Positions 1 through 8,375 of a DNA stretch of 64,000 bases are shown piece by piece. Within the stretch, counting starts at the first letter, position 1. Each line of letters starts with the position of its first letter. The stretch is from Nocardioides anomalus. GTDB taxonomy: Bacteria; Actinomycetota; Actinomycetes; Propionibacteriales; Nocardioidaceae. The stretch is taken from assembly GCF_011046535.1 (NCBI RefSeq), contig NZ_CP049257.1, forward strand, positions 4,588,001 to 4,652,000. The letters are read 5' to 3'. Both the position numbers and the translations under genes were made by a program. The notes beneath the pieces are model-generated. The model worked only from the letters and a program-made list of their open reading frames with translations, ran no database searches and was not told the origin of the DNA.

Positions 1-76
1 GGTCGTGAAGTCCATCGTCGGTGCCCGCCCCAAGGCGGCACTGCTCAACGAGCTCTCCGACTACATCAACGCCTGA
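1..76 (+). CDS. trxA: thioredoxin, C-terminal fragment (truncated by window edge)
   Basis: Only the last 24 codons are present, read from base 2 to a TGA at 74-76. The peptide ends VGARPKAALLNELSDYINA. This matches the closing helix of bacterial thioredoxins, where a VGAxPKxxLxxxL pattern is typical. The catalytic WCGPC motif lies outside the window. A thioredoxin gene on the left side of the parAB-dnaA cluster is the usual actinobacterial arrangement, which supports the call. With so little sequence, the exact thioredoxin subfamily cannot be decided. Confidence 0.75.
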   Translation, partial: VVKSIVGARPKAALLNELSDYINA

Positions 77-90
77 GACCCCCGGCTGGT

Positions 91-741
91 CTAGTTCAGG
101 TCCGAGCGGCCCATCCTGCCTTCGGCGGGGTGGGCCGCTTTCGGTCGCACGACGCCCACGAGCCGCTCGAGCGCGGCCTCGACCTCGTCCTTGAGCGAGA
201 GGGCGGCGCGCAGCTCCATCCGCATCCGCGGGGTCGCGCCGTGCGCGCGCTGGGTCTTGAAGCCCACGCTCCCCAGGAAGTCCGCGGGCACCACGCAGCT
301 GCGCCGCGCGCCCGGCCCGCGGGTGTCGCCGAAGGCCTCGACGGCCTTGAAGCCGCCGCGCTTGATCAGGTCGCGCGCCATCCCCTGCACGAGCATCCGG
401 CCGAGCCCGCCGCCGGCGTGGTCGGGGTGCACCCAGACGTTGGTGAGCAGCACGGCGTCCGGCGAGATCGGCGCGGTCGCGAACCCGCCCGCGCCGGGCA
501 GGTAGCTGTCCGGCGCGTAGATCAGGTAGCCGACCGGCCGGTCGTCGACCAGCACGACGCGCCCGCACGACCCCCAGTCGCGCAGCACCTGCGAGACCCA
601 CGCCTCGCGTTCGGCCGCCGCGTCCTCCGCGCCGACCCGGTCGCGGGCGACCGGGTCGAGCTGCCAGAACAGGCAGGTGCGGCACGGTCCCTCGAGCTCG
701 GCCAGGTGGTCCACCGTGAGCCGGACGACCTTGCGCGACAT
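91..741 (-). CDS. GNAT family N-acetyltransferase
   Basis: The 216-residue protein starts at the ATG complementary to 739-741 and ends at a TAG at 91-93. The acetyl-CoA pyrophosphate loop is visible at residues 105-115 (HPDHAGGGLG), following the beta-strand LLTNVWV, which is the core GNAT signature. Near the N-terminus there is a CRTCLFW segment with two cysteines (C20, C23). It is seen in actinobacterial relatives encoded beside parAB, but its role is unknown to me. The gene converges on trxA and is divergent from the aminotransferase. The acceptor substrate cannot be read from the sequence. Confidence 0.85.
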   Translation of the reverse strand: MSRKVVRLTVDHLAELEGPCRTCLFWQLDPVARDRVGAEDAAAEREAWVSQVLRDWGSCGRVVLVDDRPVGYLIYAPDSYLPGAGGFATAPISPDAVLLTNVWVHPDHAGGGLGRMLVQGMARDLIKRGGFKAVEAFGDTRGPGARRSCVVPADFLGSVGFKTQRAHGATPRMRMELRAALSLKDEVEAALERLVGVVRPKAAHPAEGRMGRSDLN

Positions 742-834
742 GTCCCCAGCGTAGGCGCGCGGCGTACGTCTGTGACCGAGTCGTGGGCGCGGGCCGTGCC
801 GAGGACGGGCCCGATCCCGCACACTAGGGGGATC

Positions 835-2151
835 ATGGAGAGCACGCCCTCGCGCCCGCAGGCCCGTCTCGACCCCTACGTCGACCGGTACGCCGCCCGC
901 ACCGCCGGGATGACGGCCTCCGAGATCCGCGCTCTCTTCGCCGTCGCCTCGCGCCCCGAGGTGGTCTCGCTGGCCGGCGGCATGCCGAACATCTCCGGGC
1001 TCCCGCTCGACGTGGTGGGCCACGCGATCAGTGACCTGGTCGCCCAGCAGGGCCCGGTCGCCATGCAGTACGGCTCGGGCCAGGGCGTCCCGGAGCTGCG
1101 CGAGCAGATCACCGAGGTGATGCGCCTCGAGGGCATCGAGGCCCACCCCGACGACGTCGTGGTCACGGTCGGCTCGCAGCAGGCGGTCGACCTGGTCACC
1201 CGCGTCTTCTGCGACCCCGGCGACGTGGTGATCTGCGAGGCGCCGTCGTACGTCGGCGCGCTGGGCGTCTTCAAGGCCTACCAGTGCGAGGTCGTGCACG
1301 CCGAGATGGACGCCGACGGGCTCAACCCCGAGGCGCTGCGCCAGGCCATCGCGGCCACCAAGGCGGCCGGCAAGCGGATCAAGTTCCTCTACACCATCCC
1401 CAACTTCCACAACCCGGCCGGCGTGACGCTCACCGCGGCGCGGCGCCCGGAGATCCTCGACATCTGCCATCGCGAGGACATCCTGATCCTCGAGGACAAC
1501 CCCTACGGTCTGCTCGGCTTCGAGGGCGAGCCGATGCGCGCGCTGCGGGCCGACGCGGCCGAGGGCGTCATCTACCTCGGGTCGTTCTCCAAGACCTTCG
1601 CCCCCGGGTTCCGCGTGGGCTGGGCGCTCGCGCCCCACACCGTGCGCGAGAAGCTGGTCCTGGCCCAGGAGTCCGCCACGCTCTGCCCGCCGCAGTTCTC
1701 CCAGATGGCGGTGTCGGCGTACCTCTCGCACCACGACTGGCAGGGCCAGATCAAGCAGTTCCGCGAGATGTACCGCGAGCGGCGCGACGCCATGGTCGAC
1801 GCGCTGACCGACCAGATGCCGGCCTCCTGCCGCTGGAACGTGCCCGACGGCGGGTTCTACGTCTGGCTCACCCTGCCGCCGGGAGTGGACGCCAAGAACA
1901 TGCTGCCGCGCGCGGTCACCGCCCGGGTGGCCTATGTCCCTGGCACGGCGTTCTACGCCGACGGCTTCGGCTCCAGCGCGATGCGGCTGTCCTTCTGCTA
2001 CCCAACCCCGGAGCGGATCCGCGAGGGCGTGCGCCGGCTGGCCGGGGTGGTCGAGGCCGAGCTGGAGCTGCGCGCGACGTTCGACAGCTACGCCCCGGCC
2101 CGCGAGCTCGGTCCTCGCGGGTACGACGGCCCGAGCAGTGACCTCAGCTGA
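835..2151 (+). CDS. PLP-dependent aminotransferase (class I/II, LysN/KAT-like)
   Basis: A 438-residue fold-type I aminotransferase. The Schiff-base lysine is K253 in GSFSKTFAPGFRVGW. The cofactor-binding stretches IPNFHNPAG and EDNPYGLLGF precede it, a spacing shared by 2-aminoadipate/aromatic aminotransferases and the catalytic half of MocR regulators. There is no N-terminal GntR helix-turn-helix, so it is the stand-alone enzyme. The ATG at 835 is chosen because the conserved domain begins soon after it (ARTAGMTASEIRALF). The stop overlaps the next start (TGATG), indicating translational coupling with the acyltransferase. Substrate is not determinable; family members transfer amino groups from aminoadipate, aromatic or branched amino acids. 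Confidence 0.88.
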   Translation: MESTPSRPQARLDPYVDRYAARTAGMTASEIRALFAVASRPEVVSLAGGMPNISGLPLDVVGHAISDLVAQQGPVAMQYGSGQGVPELREQITEVMRLEGIEAHPDDVVVTVGSQQAVDLVTRVFCDPGDVVICEAPSYVGALGVFKAYQCEVVHAEMDADGLNPEALRQAIAATKAAGKRIKFLYTIPNFHNPAGVTLTAARRPEILDICHREDILILEDNPYGLLGFEGEPMRALRADAAEGVIYLGSFSKTFAPGFRVGWALAPHTVREKLVLAQESATLCPPQFSQMAVSAYLSHHDWQGQIKQFREMYRERRDAMVDALTDQMPASCRWNVPDGGFYVWLTLPPGVDAKNMLPRAVTARVAYVPGTAFYADGFGSSAMRLSFCYPTPERIREGVRRLAGVVEAELELRATFDSYAPARELGPRGYDGPSSDLS

Positions 2152-2909
2152 TGCGCGACGTCACCTACCCGCCGATCATCCTGGCGGCCAAGGCCGGCTT
2201 CCGGCTGCTCGGCCAGCGCATCACGATCACCGGTGCCGACCACGTGCCGCGCTCGGGCGGCGTGCTGCTGGCGGTGAACCACATCGGCTACGTCGACTTC
2301 GTCTACGGCGGGCTCGCGGCCAACCCGTCGGGGCGCAAGGTGCGCTTCATGGCCAAGCGCGAGCTCTTCGACCACCGCTGGACCGGCCCGCTCATGCGCT
2401 CGCTGCACCACATCGAGGTCGACCGGGCCGAGGGGGAGGCGTCGATGCGCACGGCCGTGCAGTTCCTGCGAGCCGGCGAGGCCGTCGGCATCTTCCCGGA
2501 GGCGACGATCTCGCGGGCGCTGGAGCTCAAGGACTTCAAGACCGGCACCGTGCGCATCGCGGCCGAGGCCGGCGTACCGCTCGTGCCGGTGATCCTCTGG
2601 GGCACGCAGCGGATGATGACCAAGGACCACCCGCGCGACTTCTCCCGCGGCAAGACCATCACGATCTCGGTCGGCGCGCCCCTGCACCCGACGGGTGCCG
2701 ACCCGGTGGCCGAGACCGCCGAGCTGCACCGGGTGATGTCGTCGATGCTGGACGAGGCGGTCCGGGCCTACCCGACCGCCGAGCAGCCGCCGGGGTGCTG
2801 GTGGCTGCCGGCACGGTACGGCGGCAGCGCGCCGACGCTCGAGCAGGCCGCGGTTCTCGACGCCGAGGAGAAGGCCGCCCGCGCGGCCCGCAAGGCCGCG
2901 CGGCCCTGA
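2151..2909 (+). CDS. 1-acyl-sn-glycerol-3-phosphate acyltransferase family protein (PlsC)
   Basis: A 252-residue member of the lysophospholipid acyltransferase family. Block I, the catalytic HX4D motif, is H44-I-G-Y-V-D49. The block III motif FPEATIS follows about 75 residues later and contains the conserved FPE. Family members transfer a fatty acyl chain to lysophosphatidic acid or related lysolipids at the inner membrane face. The ATG overlaps the aminotransferase stop by one base. The C-terminus is rich in Ala, Lys and Arg, possibly for membrane contact. The gene converges on parB, with a perfect palindrome between them. Confidence 0.9.
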   Translation: MRDVTYPPIILAAKAGFRLLGQRITITGADHVPRSGGVLLAVNHIGYVDFVYGGLAANPSGRKVRFMAKRELFDHRWTGPLMRSLHHIEVDRAEGEASMRTAVQFLRAGEAVGIFPEATISRALELKDFKTGTVRIAAEAGVPLVPVILWGTQRMMTKDHPRDFSRGKTITISVGAPLHPTGADPVAETAELHRVMSSMLDEAVRAYPTAEQPPGCWWLPARYGGSAPTLEQAAVLDAEEKAARAARKAARP

Positions 2910-2923
2910 CCATTGTCGTCAGA

Positions 2924-2943
2924 TCGCTTTGTCGACAAAGCGA
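2924..2943. repeat. perfect 20-bp palindrome between plsC and parB, GTCGAC centre
   Basis: Bases 2924-2943 read TCGCTTTGTC followed by its exact reverse complement. With one bulged base the pairing extends to about 2918-2948. It lies in the 53-bp gap between two convergent genes, so it could end transcription in both directions, although it lacks a U-tract. A 13-of-14 match to its right half (GTCGACAAAGCGAC) is found inside dnaA at 9256-9269, so it may be one copy of a dispersed element and not only a local hairpin. Confidence 0.7.
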
Positions 2944-2962
2944 CTGATCCACAAGTCGATGC

Positions 2963-3982
2963 TCAGATCGGGCGGTCGTCCCGGTTGCGGGGGTCCATCA
3001 CGTCGACGATGCGGCGCAGGTCGTCGAGGCTGGCGAACTCCACGGTGATCTTGCCCTTGCTGCGCCCGAGGTCCACCTTCACCCGGGTCTCCAGCCGGTC
3101 GGACAGGCGGTCGGCCAGCTCGGCGAGACCGGGCGCGGTGGGCTTGGCCCGCTGCACGCGGCGGACGGCGGGGTCGTCGTCGCTCCCAACCGCGACGATC
3201 TCCTCCAGCCCGCGCACCGAGATGCCCTCGGCGACGACGCGCTGGGCGAGGCGGTCCTGGCGCTCGGCGTCGTCCACGCCGAGCAGGGAGCGGGCGTGGC
3301 CGGCCGAGAGCACCCCGGCCGCGACCTTGCGCTGGACGGCCGGGCTGAGCTTGAGCAACCGGATCGTGTTGCTGATCTGCGGACGTGAACGACCGATGCG
3401 GTGGGCCAGCTCCTCGTGCGTGCACTCGAAGTCGTCGAGCAGCTGCTGGTAGGCCGACGCCTCCTCCAGCGGGTTGAGCTGGGAGCGGTGCAGGTTCTCC
3501 AGGAGCGCGTCCCGGAGCATGTCGGTGTCGTCGGTGTCGCGGATGATGGCCGGGATGACGTCGAGCCCGGCCTGCTGGGACGCGCGCCAGCGCCGCTCCC
3601 CCATGACCAGCTCGTAGTCGCCCTCCGCGCGGCGGCGCACCACGATCGGCTGGAGCAGCCCGACCTCGCGGATCGAGTGGACCAGCTCGGCCATCGCCTC
3701 CTCGTCGAAGACCTGACGAGGCTGTGCGGCGTTGGGGCGGACCTGGTCGATGGGCAGCTCGGCGAACGACGCCCCGGTCACGGGGGCGAGCTCGGGACCG
3801 GGTGCGGAGCCGGCGGCTCCCGGCTCCGGCGGGCCGGTCGGACCGGTCGGCGGGGCGGGGCCATCGGCGGCGCCGGCCCCGGCGGCGCCGGCAGCAGGCG
3901 ACTCCTCCGCCGGCGCGGCCGTGGGGATCAACGAACCGAGACCGCGGCCGAGACCGCGACGCTGGGGCCGGGAGGCGTTCAC
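2963..3982 (-). CDS. parB: chromosome-partitioning protein ParB
   Basis: A 339-residue ParB/Spo0J-type CTPase. It begins with the short ParA-stimulating segment [20 protein letters not shown], followed by a Pro/Ala/Gly linker. The ParB/sulfiredoxin domain comes next, with [15 protein letters not shown] and the box II motif [13 protein letters not shown]. Then come the helix-turn-helix ([19 protein letters not shown]) and a C-terminal dimerisation part. ParB loads on parS, clamps DNA with CTP, and organises the origin. The GTG at 3982 overlaps the parA stop by four bases and has an AAGGA ribosome site. Cognate parS sites are found at 4969 and 5023. Confidence 0.97.
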   Translation of the reverse strand: MNASRPQRRGLGRGLGSLIPTAAPAEESPAAGAAGAGAADGPAPPTGPTGPPEPGAAGSAPGPELAPVTGASFAELPIDQVRPNAAQPRQVFDEEAMAELVHSIREVGLLQPIVVRRRAEGDYELVMGERRWRASQQAGLDVIPAIIRDTDDTDMLRDALLENLHRSQLNPLEEASAYQQLLDDFECTHEELAHRIGRSRPQISNTIRLLKLSPAVQRKVAAGVLSAGHARSLLGVDDAERQDRLAQRVVAEGISVRGLEEIVAVGSDDDPAVRRVQRAKPTAPGLAELADRLSDRLETRVKVDLGRSKGKITVEFASLDDLRRIVDVMDPRNRDDRPI

Positions 3983-4953
3983 GCGTGCTGTCCTTCCTGG
4001 GGCCGCAGCCCCTTCTGCGCGAGCTCCTTGGCGGCGTCGAGGTAGCTCATCGCACCGGGCGACCCCGGGTCGTAGGTCATCACGGTCTGGCCGTACGACG
4101 GCGCCTCGGACACGCGCACGGAGCGCGGGATCGCCGAGCGGAGCACCTGCTCGCCGAAGTGCGAGCGGACCTCCTCGGCCACGCCGGCGGCCAGTCGGGT
4201 GCGGCCGTCGTACATGGTGATGAGGATGGAGGAGATGCTCAGGTCCGGGTTCAGGTGCGCGCGGACCATGTCGACGGTGGAGATGAGCTGGCCGAGACCC
4301 TCCAGCGCGTAGTACTCCGCCTGGATGGGGATCATCATCTCGGCCCCCGCCACCAACGCGTTGAGCGTGAGCAGCCCCAACGACGGCGGGCAGTCGATGA
4401 ACACGTAGTCGAACCGGTCCTCGCCCGCATCGTCGACGCTCTGCTCACTGACCCGGGGATCGGCGTAGAGCGCCTTGCGCAGCCGCTGCTCACGCGCCAC
4501 CACACTGACGAGCTCGATCTCGGCTCCGGCCAGGTCGATCGTGGCCGGGACGACCGAGAGCAGCTCGAGGTCGGGGCACGGCGCCAGCACCTCGGCCAGC
4601 GGGGTTCCCTCGACCAGCAGGTCGTACGTCGAGGGCGTGCCCCGGTGGTGCTCCACCGCGAGCGCCGTGGAGGCGTTGCCCTGCGGGTCCAGGTCAACCA
4701 CCAGCACCCGCTGACCGAGCTGGGCGAGCGCGGCGGCCATGTTCACGGTCGACGTCGTCTTGCCGACCCCGCCCTTCTGGTTGGCCACGACGAGGACTCG
4801 GGTGGCCTCGGGCCGCGGCATCGCCGGCCGCTGCCGTGCGCCCTGGCGTGCCAGCAGCATGTGCTCAGCGGCCCTGGCCAGCGGGGTCGGCTCGTCCCCA
4901 TAGGGGTCGGCCAAGGAAGGTGGGACGTCGCTGAGATCGCCTGCGCGCAGCAC
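3979..4953 (-). CDS. parA: chromosome-partitioning ATPase ParA
   Basis: A deviant Walker-type ATPase (ParA/Soj) that moves ParB-parS complexes on the nucleoid. The deviant Walker A motif KGGVGKTT is at about residues 60-67. Walker A' (DLDPQGNAS) and Walker B (FIDCPP) follow. I place the start at the GTG complementary to 4951-4953 because GAAGGAG lies eight bases upstream. This gives 324 residues. The frame stays open upstream to a GTG at 5166, which would add 71 low-complexity residues and put both parS sites inside the coding region. Because parS sites usually lie outside the gene and the ribosome site is strong, I prefer the shorter form. Confidence 0.95.
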   Translation of the reverse strand: MLRAGDLSDVPPSLADPYGDEPTPLARAAEHMLLARQGARQRPAMPRPEATRVLVVANQKGGVGKTTSTVNMAAALAQLGQRVLVVDLDPQGNASTALAVEHHRGTPSTYDLLVEGTPLAEVLAPCPDLELLSVVPATIDLAGAEIELVSVVAREQRLRKALYADPRVSEQSVDDAGEDRFDYVFIDCPPSLGLLTLNALVAGAEMMIPIQAEYYALEGLGQLISTVDMVRAHLNPDLSISSILITMYDGRTRLAAGVAEEVRSHFGEQVLRSAIPRSVRVSEAPSYGQTVMTYDPGSPGAMSYLDAAKELAQKGLRPQEGQHA

Positions 4954-4968
4954 GGCCGGGTCTCCTTC

Positions 4969-4984
4969 AGTTTCACGTGAAACA
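4969..4984. promoter_or_regulatory. parS site (one mismatch)
   Basis: AGTTTCACGTGAAACA differs from the universal parS 16-mer only at the first base. It abuts the parA ribosome-binding site, so ParB bound here could also limit parA expression. Confidence 0.88.
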
Positions 4985-5022
4985 TCGGTCTGGGGGACGG
5001 GGTTGTCGGCACCTCCGGGCGG

Positions 5023-5038
5023 TGTTTCACGTGAAACA
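5023..5038. promoter_or_regulatory. parS site (perfect)
   Basis: TGTTTCACGTGAAACA is the exact consensus parS sequence bound by ParB. It lies 54 bp from the imperfect parS site at 4969, centre to centre, in the rsmG-parA intergenic region. Clustered parS sites near parAB and dnaA are typical of actinobacteria. Confidence 0.95.
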
Positions 5039-5062
5039 TCGTCCGCGTCGTCAAGGCGAACC

Positions 5063-5127
5063 TGTGGAGAAACCACGTCACCCTGTGGAGAGTCAGGCTC
5101 AGGGAGGGGTTCCGTACCGGTGGATAA
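5063..5127. promoter_or_regulatory. DnaA-box-like motifs in the rsmG-parA gap
   Basis: The 245-bp gap between parA and rsmG (4954-5198) contains, besides two parS sites, TGTGGAGAA at 5063-5071, TGTGGAGAG at 5084-5092 and GGTGGATAA at 5119-5127. Each differs by one or two bases from the reverse complements of the DnaA boxes TTGTCCACA or TTATCCACA. Nothing else recognisable is present in the gap. Binding is inferred from similarity only. Confidence 0.4.
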
Positions 5128-5198
5128 CTCCCCTGCACCGTCCGGCGGTGTCGGGCCGTGCGTCACTCCTGGATCCCTCCCACCACGTCGCGTCCACC

Positions 5199-5867
5199 TC
5201 ACCCTAGTCGCGCCCGAATGCCTCGAGCCACTCGCACGACGGTGGCTGTGGAGGCGTCGTCGGGGGTGCTCAGCTCCAGTACTTCGGGCTCCGGACAACG
5301 GAGCGTGCGCAGCCGCGTCCGAGCCGAGGCGATCTCCTCGGCCGCCGAGCTGCCCTTCATGGCCAGCAGGGCGCCCTCCGGCGCGACGAGCGGCCACGCC
5401 CACCCGAGCAGACGTTCCAACGGGGCCAGGGCACGGGCCGTGACGACGTCGAAGAGCCGGGACCCGTGCAGCTCTTCGGCCCGCGCCCGGACGACCTCGA
5501 CGCCGTCGAGTCCGAGCTCCCCGACGACTTCCTCCAGGAAAGTGGTCCGCCGCAGCAGCGGCTCGACCAGCGTGACCCTCAGGTCGGGCCGCGCGACGGC
5601 CAGCGCCAGACCGGGGAGACCGGCGCCGGAGCCCAGGTCGGCCAGCGTCGCGCTCTCGGGGACGACCGAGGCCAGAGCCAGGCAGTTGAACACGTGCCGC
5701 TCCCACAGCCGCGGCGCCTCCCGGGGGCCGATCAGCCCGCGTTCGACACCGGCCGTGGCCAGGAGCTCGACGTAGCGCTCCGCCAGAGCCAACCGCTCCG
5801 ACGGGAACGCCCCCCGCGCCGCCTCGGGCGTGGGGGGCGTCCCGGACGGGATCTGCTGCCCGCTCAC
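5199..5867 (-). CDS. rsmG: 16S rRNA (guanine527-N7)-methyltransferase RsmG (GidB)
   Basis: A 222-residue Rossmann-fold methyltransferase that uses S-adenosylmethionine to methylate G527 of 16S rRNA. The SAM-binding motif LADLGSGAGLPGLALA is near residues 70-85, followed by VTLVEPLLRRTTFLEEV, both diagnostic of RsmG/GidB. LWERHVFNCLAL is the conserved N-terminal motif (usually RHxxDSL); here N replaces the usual D, as can occur in actinobacteria. The GTG start at 5867 overlaps the jag stop by four bases. Loss of rsmG is known to give low-level streptomycin resistance in other bacteria. Confidence 0.96.
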   Translation of the reverse strand: MSGQQIPSGTPPTPEAARGAFPSERLALAERYVELLATAGVERGLIGPREAPRLWERHVFNCLALASVVPESATLADLGSGAGLPGLALAVARPDLRVTLVEPLLRRTTFLEEVVGELGLDGVEVVRARAEELHGSRLFDVVTARALAPLERLLGWAWPLVAPEGALLAMKGSSAAEEIASARTRLRTLRCPEPEVLELSTPDDASTATVVRVARGIRARLG

Positions 5868-6517
5868 CGCGGCGGAAGGACCACCACGTAGCGGCGGGGC
5901 TCGACGCCCTCGGACTCCGAGGTCAGGCCGGCGGCCGCGACGGCGTCGTGCACCACCTTGCGCTCGAACGGCGACATCGGGTCGAGCGACGCGGACTCGC
6001 CGGACTCCTTGACCCGGGCCACGGTCTCCTCGGCCAGCTTCTCCAGCTGGTCGCGCTTGTCGGCGCGGTAGCCGGAGATGTCCAGCATCAGCCTCGACCG
6101 CTCGCCGGTCTCGCGGTAGACCGCCAGCCGGGTCAGCTCCTGGAGCGCCTCCAGGACCTCACCGTCGCGGCCGACCAGCTGGCTCAGCTCGGCGCCCACG
6201 ATCGACACGGCCGCCCGGTCACCCTCGACGTCCATGTCCAGGTCGCCGTCGAGGTCGGCGATGTCGAGGAGCTCCTCGAGGTAGTCCGCGGCGATGTCGC
6301 CCTCGGCCTCGAGCCGCTCGACCCGCGAGCCGGCCGGCTGGTCCTCGGCGTCCTCGGCCGCGTCCGCGCCGCCCGCGGTCTCGCCGCCGTCGGCGGGCCC
6401 CCCGCTGTCAGCCACCGCGGCGGCCTCGTCGGCACCGGTCGCCTCGGTGCCGGTCGCCACGGTGCCGGCGTCCTCCACGGTCAGGTCGGGCGTCTCGTCG
6501 GTGGTCTGCTCGCTCAC
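5864..6517 (-). CDS. jag: Jag/KhpB-type KH-R3H RNA-binding protein
   Basis: A 217-residue protein with an acidic, Ala/Asp/Glu-rich N-terminal third. A KH domain follows (SIVGAELSQLVGRDGEVLEALQELTRLA, containing the G-x-x-G loop). A C-terminal R3H domain (ISGYRADKRDQLEKLAEETVARV ... MSPFERKVVHDAV) has the expected RxxxH arrangement. These proteins bind RNA and pair with KhpA in Gram-positive bacteria, influencing division and elongation. The GTG at 6517 overlaps the yidC stop by four bases, so it is co-translated with the insertase. The order yidC-jag-rsmG is standard. Confidence 0.94.
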   Translation of the reverse strand: MSEQTTDETPDLTVEDAGTVATGTEATGADEAAAVADSGGPADGGETAGGADAAEDAEDQPAGSRVERLEAEGDIAADYLEELLDIADLDGDLDMDVEGDRAAVSIVGAELSQLVGRDGEVLEALQELTRLAVYRETGERSRLMLDISGYRADKRDQLEKLAEETVARVKESGESASLDPMSPFERKVVHDAVAAAGLTSESEGVEPRRYVVVLPPR

Positions 6518-7554
6518 TGCTGGTTCCCGTTCCTCTTCTGGTTCTGGCTGCGCTGGGTGCCGCCGGGTGGTCGCCCGGTGCCGCCCTTCTGGCGCTGGGC
6601 CTTGGTCTGCCGCTTGGGCTGCTGGCGTTGTGCGGGGCGCTTGTCCTCCGGCTCGACCTCGGTCACCGTCGCCACCGCGCCCTCGGCGGCCGGCAGCCCG
6701 TGGGCCTCGGCCTTCTTGCGGTCGCGCTCTTCCTTGGCCTTGGCCGCCTCGGTGCCCGGCGCCGGGTTGTTGCGGATGACCCAGAACTGCTGACCCATGG
6801 TCCACAGGTTCGAGGTGGTCCAGTAGAAGAGCACGCCGATGGGGAAGGCGATGCCGCCGACCGCGAACACGACGGGGAGGACGTAGAGGAGCATCTTCTG
6901 CTGCTGGGCGTACTGACCCGTCAGCGCGTCGGGCGGCATGTTCTTGCTCATCAGCTGCCGCTGGGTGGTGAACGTCGTGGCGGTCATCGCCAGCACCAGG
7001 ATGGCCGCCACGATCTGCACGGCCAGGATGCCCTGGGAGTCGGTGAACGAGGCGGCCAGCGGCAGCTTGCCGAACAGCTCGGCCTTGCCGAACTCCTTGG
7101 CCTGGGTCTCGGTCAGGAAGCCGTGCGCCGTGCCCTTCTTGGCCGCCTGGTCAACCATCCGGAACAGCGCGAAGAAGATCGGCATTTGCATCAGGATCGG
7201 CAGGCAGGACGCGAACGGGTTGGTGCCCGAGTCCTTGTAGAGCTTCATCGTCTCCTGTGCGAGACGCTCCCGGTCGTGGCCGTACTTCTTCTGCAGCTCC
7301 TTGACCTTGGGCTGGATCAGCTGCATGTTCCGGCTGGCCTTGATCTGGCGCACGAACAGCGGGATCAGCGCGGCCCGGATGACCAGGGTCAGGCCGATGA
7401 TCGACAGGCCCCACGACGCACCGCCCTCGGGGTCGAGCCCGATCTGGCTGAACAGCCAGTGCCACGCCAGCATCACTCCGGACACCGCGTAGTACAACGG
7501 TGTGAGGATGTAGTGACCGATGGTGCCCAGCGGTCCCAGCACGAGTGCGCTCAC
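6514..7554 (-). CDS. yidC: membrane protein insertase YidC
   Basis: A 346-residue Oxa1/YidC/Alb3 insertase that helps membrane proteins enter the bilayer with or without Sec. The GTG at 7554 gives MSALVLGPLGTIGHYILTPLYY. The first membrane segment follows, then the cytoplasmic hairpin (FVRQIKASRNMQLIQPKVKELQKKYG) and further membrane segments with LPILMQMPIFFALF and GVLFYWTTSNLWTMGQQFWV. The C-terminal tail is rich in Lys, Arg, Gln and Gly, suited to ribosome contact. A longer in-frame upstream extension overlaps yidD and is unlikely to be translated. This is the Gram-positive form without the large periplasmic domain. Confidence 0.96.
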   Translation of the reverse strand: MSALVLGPLGTIGHYILTPLYYAVSGVMLAWHWLFSQIGLDPEGGASWGLSIIGLTLVIRAALIPLFVRQIKASRNMQLIQPKVKELQKKYGHDRERLAQETMKLYKDSGTNPFASCLPILMQMPIFFALFRMVDQAAKKGTAHGFLTETQAKEFGKAELFGKLPLAASFTDSQGILAVQIVAAILVLAMTATTFTTQRQLMSKNMPPDALTGQYAQQQKMLLYVLPVVFAVGGIAFPIGVLFYWTTSNLWTMGQQFWVIRNNPAPGTEAAKAKEERDRKKAEAHGLPAAEGAVATVTEVEPEDKRPAQRQQPKRQTKAQRQKGGTGRPPGGTQRSQNQKRNGNQQ

Positions 7555-7558
7555 GCGA

Positions 7559-7840
7559 TCAGGCTTCCTTCCTGTGGGCGGCGCCGACCAGTGCGTCACG
7601 GTCCGGGCCGGAGGTGCGTGCAGAGGTGCGGGACGGGACCGGGTCGTAGCCACCGGCGGCCCAGGGGTGGCAGCGCGCCAGTCGGCGCGCCGCCAGCCAG
7701 CTGCCGCGGATGCTGCCGTGCTCGGTCACCGCGTCGAGCGCGTACGCCGAGCAGCTCGGGTGGTAGCGGCACACCTGCCCGTAGAGCGGGCTGATCAGCA
7801 GCCGGTAGGCGCGCAGCAGCCCGATGAGGACGTACTTCAT
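7559..7840 (-). CDS. yidD: membrane protein insertion efficiency factor YidD
   Basis: A 93-residue small protein with the family hallmark [26 protein letters not shown], containing the conserved cysteines and the CRYxPSCSxY pattern, then [24 protein letters not shown]. It lies at the inner membrane beside YidC and aids insertion. The ATG at 7840 overlaps the rnpA stop (ATGA). The tail after GGYDPVP, about 27 residues, is variable and unrecognised. Confidence 0.96.
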   Translation of the reverse strand: MKYVLIGLLRAYRLLISPLYGQVCRYHPSCSAYALDAVTEHGSIRGSWLAARRLARCHPWAAGGYDPVPSRTSARTSGPDRDALVGAAHRKEA

Positions 7841-8214
7841 GAGGCAGCCCCTGTCCGGGGCGCGGCCGGGCTCCGCATCGCCCTGCTGAGACAACGGGTG
7901 AGCTCGGCGTCGAGTTCCGCGCTGGACAGGCCGGCGGCCGGGGGCAGGGCCCGGACCACCACCTCCGCGCCCGCGGGCAACGACGCCAAGTGTGGCCTGA
8001 CGACATGACGCAACCGGCGCTTCACCTGGTTGCGGGCGACGGCGTTGCCCACCGCCTTGGAGACCACCAGGCCGACGCGCACCGAGTGCACCTGCGCGGG
8101 CGGCGCAGGTGTGAGCAGGTGCACCACCACCGCGGACCCACCCGCTCGCCGGCCCGCTCGCACGGTGCGCCGGAAGGCGTCGGAGTCGCGCAGCCGGTGC
8201 TCGGCGGCGAGCAC
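7837..8214 (-). CDS. rnpA: ribonuclease P protein component
   Basis: A 125-residue basic protein that assists the RNase P ribozyme in maturing tRNA 5' ends. The RNR signature appears as [22 protein letters not shown], preceded by [11 protein letters not shown]. It begins with the typical [22 protein letters not shown]. The GTG at 8214 is 23 bases downstream of rpmH, as in most bacteria. The order rpmH-rnpA-yidD-yidC confirms identity. Confidence 0.96.
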   Translation of the reverse strand: MLAAEHRLRDSDAFRRTVRAGRRAGGSAVVVHLLTPAPPAQVHSVRVGLVVSKAVGNAVARNQVKRRLRHVVRPHLASLPAGAEVVVRALPPAAGLSSAELDAELTRCLSRAMRSPAAPRTGAAS

Positions 8215-8237
8215 GGGGAAGAGCGGCCTGAGCCGAC

Positions 8238-8375
8238 TCAGACCGCGAGGCTCTTGCGGCCCTTGCGGCGACGCGCGGAGAGGATGGCGCGACCGGCGCG
8301 GGTGCGCATGCGCAGACGGAAGCCGTGCACCTTGTGGCGGCGACGGTTGTTCGGCTGGTAGGTGCGCTTGCTCAC
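8238..8375 (-). CDS. rpmH: 50S ribosomal protein L34
   Basis: A 45-residue, strongly basic protein starting at a GTG at 8375 ([25 protein letters not shown] ...). The KRTYQPxxRRRxxxHGFxxRM signature identifies L34 without doubt. A longer frame extending upstream to 8453 lacks a conserved sequence and is not used. It is the first gene of the leftward run rpmH-rnpA-yidD-yidC-jag-rsmG. Confidence 0.98.
   Translation of the reverse strand: MSKRTYQPNNRRRHKVHGFRLRMRTRAGRAILSARRRKGRKSLAV

Noticed and set aside
3979..5706. ParA extended to 5166 or further into rsmG
   Set aside because: The GAAGGAG site before GTG 4953, the low-complexity extension and the parS sites in it favour the short start; the extension remains an alternative only.
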